Under the pieces are notes generated by a model. The model worked only from the letters and a program-made list of their open reading frames with translations. It ran no database searches and was not told the origin of the DNA. The position numbers and the translations under genes were made by a program. From Terramyces sp. JEL0728 (lineage: Eukaryota; Chytridiomycota; Chytridiomycetes; Rhizophydiales; Terramycetaceae), in the NCBI GenBank assembly GCA_027603945.1, contig JADIIU010000153.1, positions 1-27,405 on the forward strand: a stretch of DNA of 27,405 nucleotides. The letters are read 5' to 3'. Shown here in pieces: positions 25,385 to 27,405 of this stretch; positions within the stretch are counted from its first letter, which is position 1; every line of letters begins with the position of its first letter.

Positions 25385-26862
25385 ATGCCAACACCAAAAA
25401 AATTAAAACACTCTGCATTTCAAATCAATTTGGACAATACAGAGAGCATCAAACAGAAATATAACGAATCGCAACCATACAAACATGTCGTAATCCCGTC
25501 AATTATCAATGACGCATTACTTGGAAAAGTACGCAAAGAAATCCTATCAAACTTGTCCTACAAACGTAAAGAAACTGATATTTACACATTGAACCAGTCG
25601 GGTGATTTGGCCAACTTGAAAGGATTAAAAAGTAGCGAATTGTCGCAATTGGAATCTGTGGTTGAACTGTACAATGGAATCTATTCAAAGGAATTTCGTA
25701 ATTTTGTTCAAGAAATAACTGGATGTGAGCCACTATCTGGTGAAAAAGTAGACATGTCGTTCAATAATTATACTCGGGGCTGCCATTTGTTGGTTCACGA
25801 TGATATGATTTCAACCAGAATGATTTCTTTTATTTTGTATTTGGTTGATGGTGATTGGCAACCAACTGATGGAGGTGCATTGGAACTATATGGAGAAAAG
25901 AATGGCGTACCTGATATTGAACCAAGTAGACGAATTGATGTTGAGTGGAACAAGATTGTGTTTTTTGCTGTTGAACCTGGAAAGAGTTTTCATTCTGTTG
26001 AGCAGGTGGTTGTGGATAGAGAACGATTATCTTGTCAAGGATGGTACATTTACTTTGATTTAGGTTCCATGTTGCTCAAAAAGGAGAGGAAGGATACACA
26101 ACTGGAAAAAGAAACCTGGTAAATTCAACATTATCGGAGCTGACGAGAGCTAAACCTGTTCCATTCAAGGAATTCACTGATATCCATTCTGATTTAAGGA
26201 AATCCGTCAATGAAAAGTATCTATCAAGCTCATTCATCAAATCTATGAGTGAAAAGTTTGTCGAAGATTCTGCCATTTTATTGCAAGACTTTTTGGAGCC
26301 TAAACTAGCAGAGAAAATCAAAAGGATACTCGAGCAAAGGGACTCTGTCTTTAAAAAAGACACTATGCCTGCTCATGGAACAAAAACAGATGGATGGGAA
26401 ACAATCGGCCCTATCCATGTCCAACGAATACAAGTGCTCGCAGATGAAACTAAAGAACCTGAACTATTGCAACTTTTGCAGTTTTTCAAATCAACTGAAT
26501 TCAAAGAGTATATATCAAAGATTACAGAGATGGCAATCAACAAACATGCTGTACAAGCACGTAGATTCAGACCAGGACTTGATTACACACTAGCCACGGT
26601 CAAAGAATGTCTATCAGTTACTCTAAACCTCTCCTATGGCGAATGGAGAGATACAGATGGCGGATACCAGATCTACATGAGCAAAGACGATGGCGAAGAT
26701 GAAACTATTTATCAAGAAGGCGGTGACGATGTTTTACTAGATTTACCAGTTGCATTTAATAATTTATCTATAGTGCTTCGAGATGATATACTTGAATTTG
26801 TAAAGTACGTTGGGACTGGTGCGGGAAAGAGTAGATGGGATATTGAATGTTTTTATGAATAA
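25385..26862 (+). CDS. TPA1: Ofd1/Tpa1-type prolyl hydroxylase
   Basis: Exons 25385-26043 and 26064-26862 give 485 aa. It is a 2-oxoglutarate/Fe(II) dioxygenase of the Ofd1/Tpa1/OGFOD1 family, which hydroxylates a proline of ribosomal protein uS12 (Rps23) and in fission yeast links oxygen level to Sre1 control. The N-terminal catalytic double-stranded beta helix contains the iron triad H138-x-D140...H203 and the 2-oxoglutarate arginine R214, eleven residues after the second histidine, as in Tpa1. FILYLVDGDWQPTDGGALEL is also typical. After the intron, GWFHVAQKGEEGYTTG joins the non-catalytic second domain (SVTLNLSYGEWRDTDGGYQI, RWDIECFYE end), which lacks the metal residues, as in known members. 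Full length, with start ATG 25385. Confidence 0.95.
26044..26063 (+). other. 20-nt intron (Ofd1/Tpa1)
   Basis: GTACAT donor, TTGAT branch, TTTAG end, phase 2. Joins RLSCQG to WFHVAQKGEEGYTTGK, the conserved GW[FY]H..Q.GEEGY block of the family. Confidence 0.96.
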
Positions 26863-27253
26863 ACTGTTATTGCTTGATCCTCATTAGTGAATATGACTTG
26901 CTCGACGCAGTTTTAACGAAAAGGATTTGAATTAAAAGTCAAATTGGATTTTAAATAATCCACTATTTATTATTCACCATCTACGTCGTGTATTAGTCCT
27001 CCAACTACCTCCATCCATTCTTCCAAACTTTTCAACCTTAATTTCGTTGTTTACAATCAACCTTGAATCGCTGTAGATTGGGGGGTTTCAAAGTTTCACA
27101 AATATTAAATTGTACTGTAAAAGAATGTGCCAGTAAAAACTGAAAACAATAAATTACAGACAAACATTTGTTTCCCTCCTACACAACAGATTATCTTTAT
27201 TTTTGCTTCATAGTTGGAGTTTGATGGCTTGATAAGTTTGATCGTAGGCTAGA
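26863..27253. other. Intergenic region at the right edge
   Basis: About 390 bp of AT-rich sequence after the Ofd1/Tpa1 stop, with several AATAAA-like signals. I found no RNA gene, repeat or supported exon in it. Confidence 0.4.
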
Positions 27254-27405
27254 TTAGTGTTTTCTGACTAGATATGAATCCCGCTGAGGGCTTCTATTCA
27301 ATGGTCGGTTGAACGATGGCGGTCCACTCCCAATGTCTGTGTATCGTCAATAGTCGAAGAGTTATCATTTACTTTCCTTTATCTGCAACATTTGACTGGT
27401 ATTGG
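27254..27405 (-). CDS. Possible C-terminal end of a gene entering from the right
   Basis: On the minus strand, joining 27404-27373 to 27336-27254 would give NTSQMLQIKENIGSGPPSFN followed by RPLNRSPQRDSYLVRKH and a stop. The composition (Arg/Ser/Pro-rich) would suit the tail of an RNA-binding or translation factor. The intron needed is 36 nt (27337-27372), outside the size range of the others, and no family is recognised, so this is only a candidate. Confidence 0.2.

Noticed and set aside
1..27405. CRISPR arrays, insertion sequences, transposon ends, viral genes
   Set aside because: The only repeats are short tandem duplications and the tRNA inverted repeat; no transposase, integrase or spacer-repeat pattern was seen.
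1..27405. Ciliate or nucleomorph origin, suggested by the tiny introns
   Set aside because: Standard TAA/TAG/TGA stops are used and the gene set (Zn2Cys6 regulator, OPT, Ofd1, ABCG, PEX6, LIM) is fungal in character and not confined to a reduced organelle genome.

Overview
The window reads as nuclear DNA of an early-diverging (zoosporic, chytrid-like) fungus. It carries a Gal4-type Zn2Cys6 regulator, a fungal OPT peptide transporter, an Ofd1/Tpa1 dioxygenase, PEX6, an ABCG half-transporter, ribosomal protein eS7, mitochondrial uL1 and long ankyrin-repeat proteins. Genes are dense (about 18 protein genes and 3 tRNAs in 27.4 kb), lie on both strands and often sit only tens of bases apart. The fungal assignment rests on gene families recalled from memory; no search was run.

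The main discovery is the introns. Most multi-exon genes look broken in a plain ORF view, but they become complete and family-like once GT-AG segments of only 19-23 nt are removed. I placed 17 such introns, plus one locus that is either a 26-nt intron or two 19-nt introns lying directly end to end. The commonest lengths are 19 and 20 nt. Most share a compressed layout: a GTA-type donor, a TNA[T/C]-type branch motif, and the acceptor AG ending 5-7 nt after the branch A. The domain evidence is strong. Removing 23 nt restores six correctly spaced cysteines of a Zn2Cys6 cluster, 19 nt restores eS7, and four introns restore a full 608-aa ABCG frame. These are among the shortest spliceosomal introns I know of, comparable to chlorarachniophyte nucleomorphs and heterotrich ciliates, and I know of no fungus described this way.

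Layout. 1-2.9 kb: three identical tRNA-Lys(UUU) genes (two forming a large inverted repeat), a Zn2Cys6 regulator, and a probable tRNA-splicing endonuclease subunit Sen15 starting 23 nt after a tRNA gene. 3-4.2 kb: ankyrin protein. 4.3-6.7 kb: strongly codon-biased OPT transporter on the minus strand with a 1.1-kb upstream region. 7.8-10.6 kb: small basic protein, then PEX6, whose N-terminal and ATPase halves are separated by a join I could not resolve. 10.7-13.1 kb: large disordered zinc protein with SUMO-interacting-like motifs. 13.2-14.5 kb: second ankyrin protein. 14.8-17.1 kb: two tandem orphan 7-TM proteins. 17.4-20.7 kb: an intact ABCG half-transporter facing a catalytically dead ABCG relative with only 10 bp between stop codons. 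20.7-22.7 kb: LIM protein, eS7 and a 4-TM protein. 22.8-24.4 kb: a secreted HExxE protein and a three-repeat MABP-like beta-prism protein found only by joining exons. 24.5-26.9 kb: mitochondrial uL1 and Ofd1/Tpa1. The last 540 bp hold at most the end of another gene.

The genes do not form one pathway. Local themes are tRNA plus tRNA splicing (left edge), membrane transport and 7-TM proteins (centre), and translation (eS7, uL1m and the ribosomal hydroxylase, right side).
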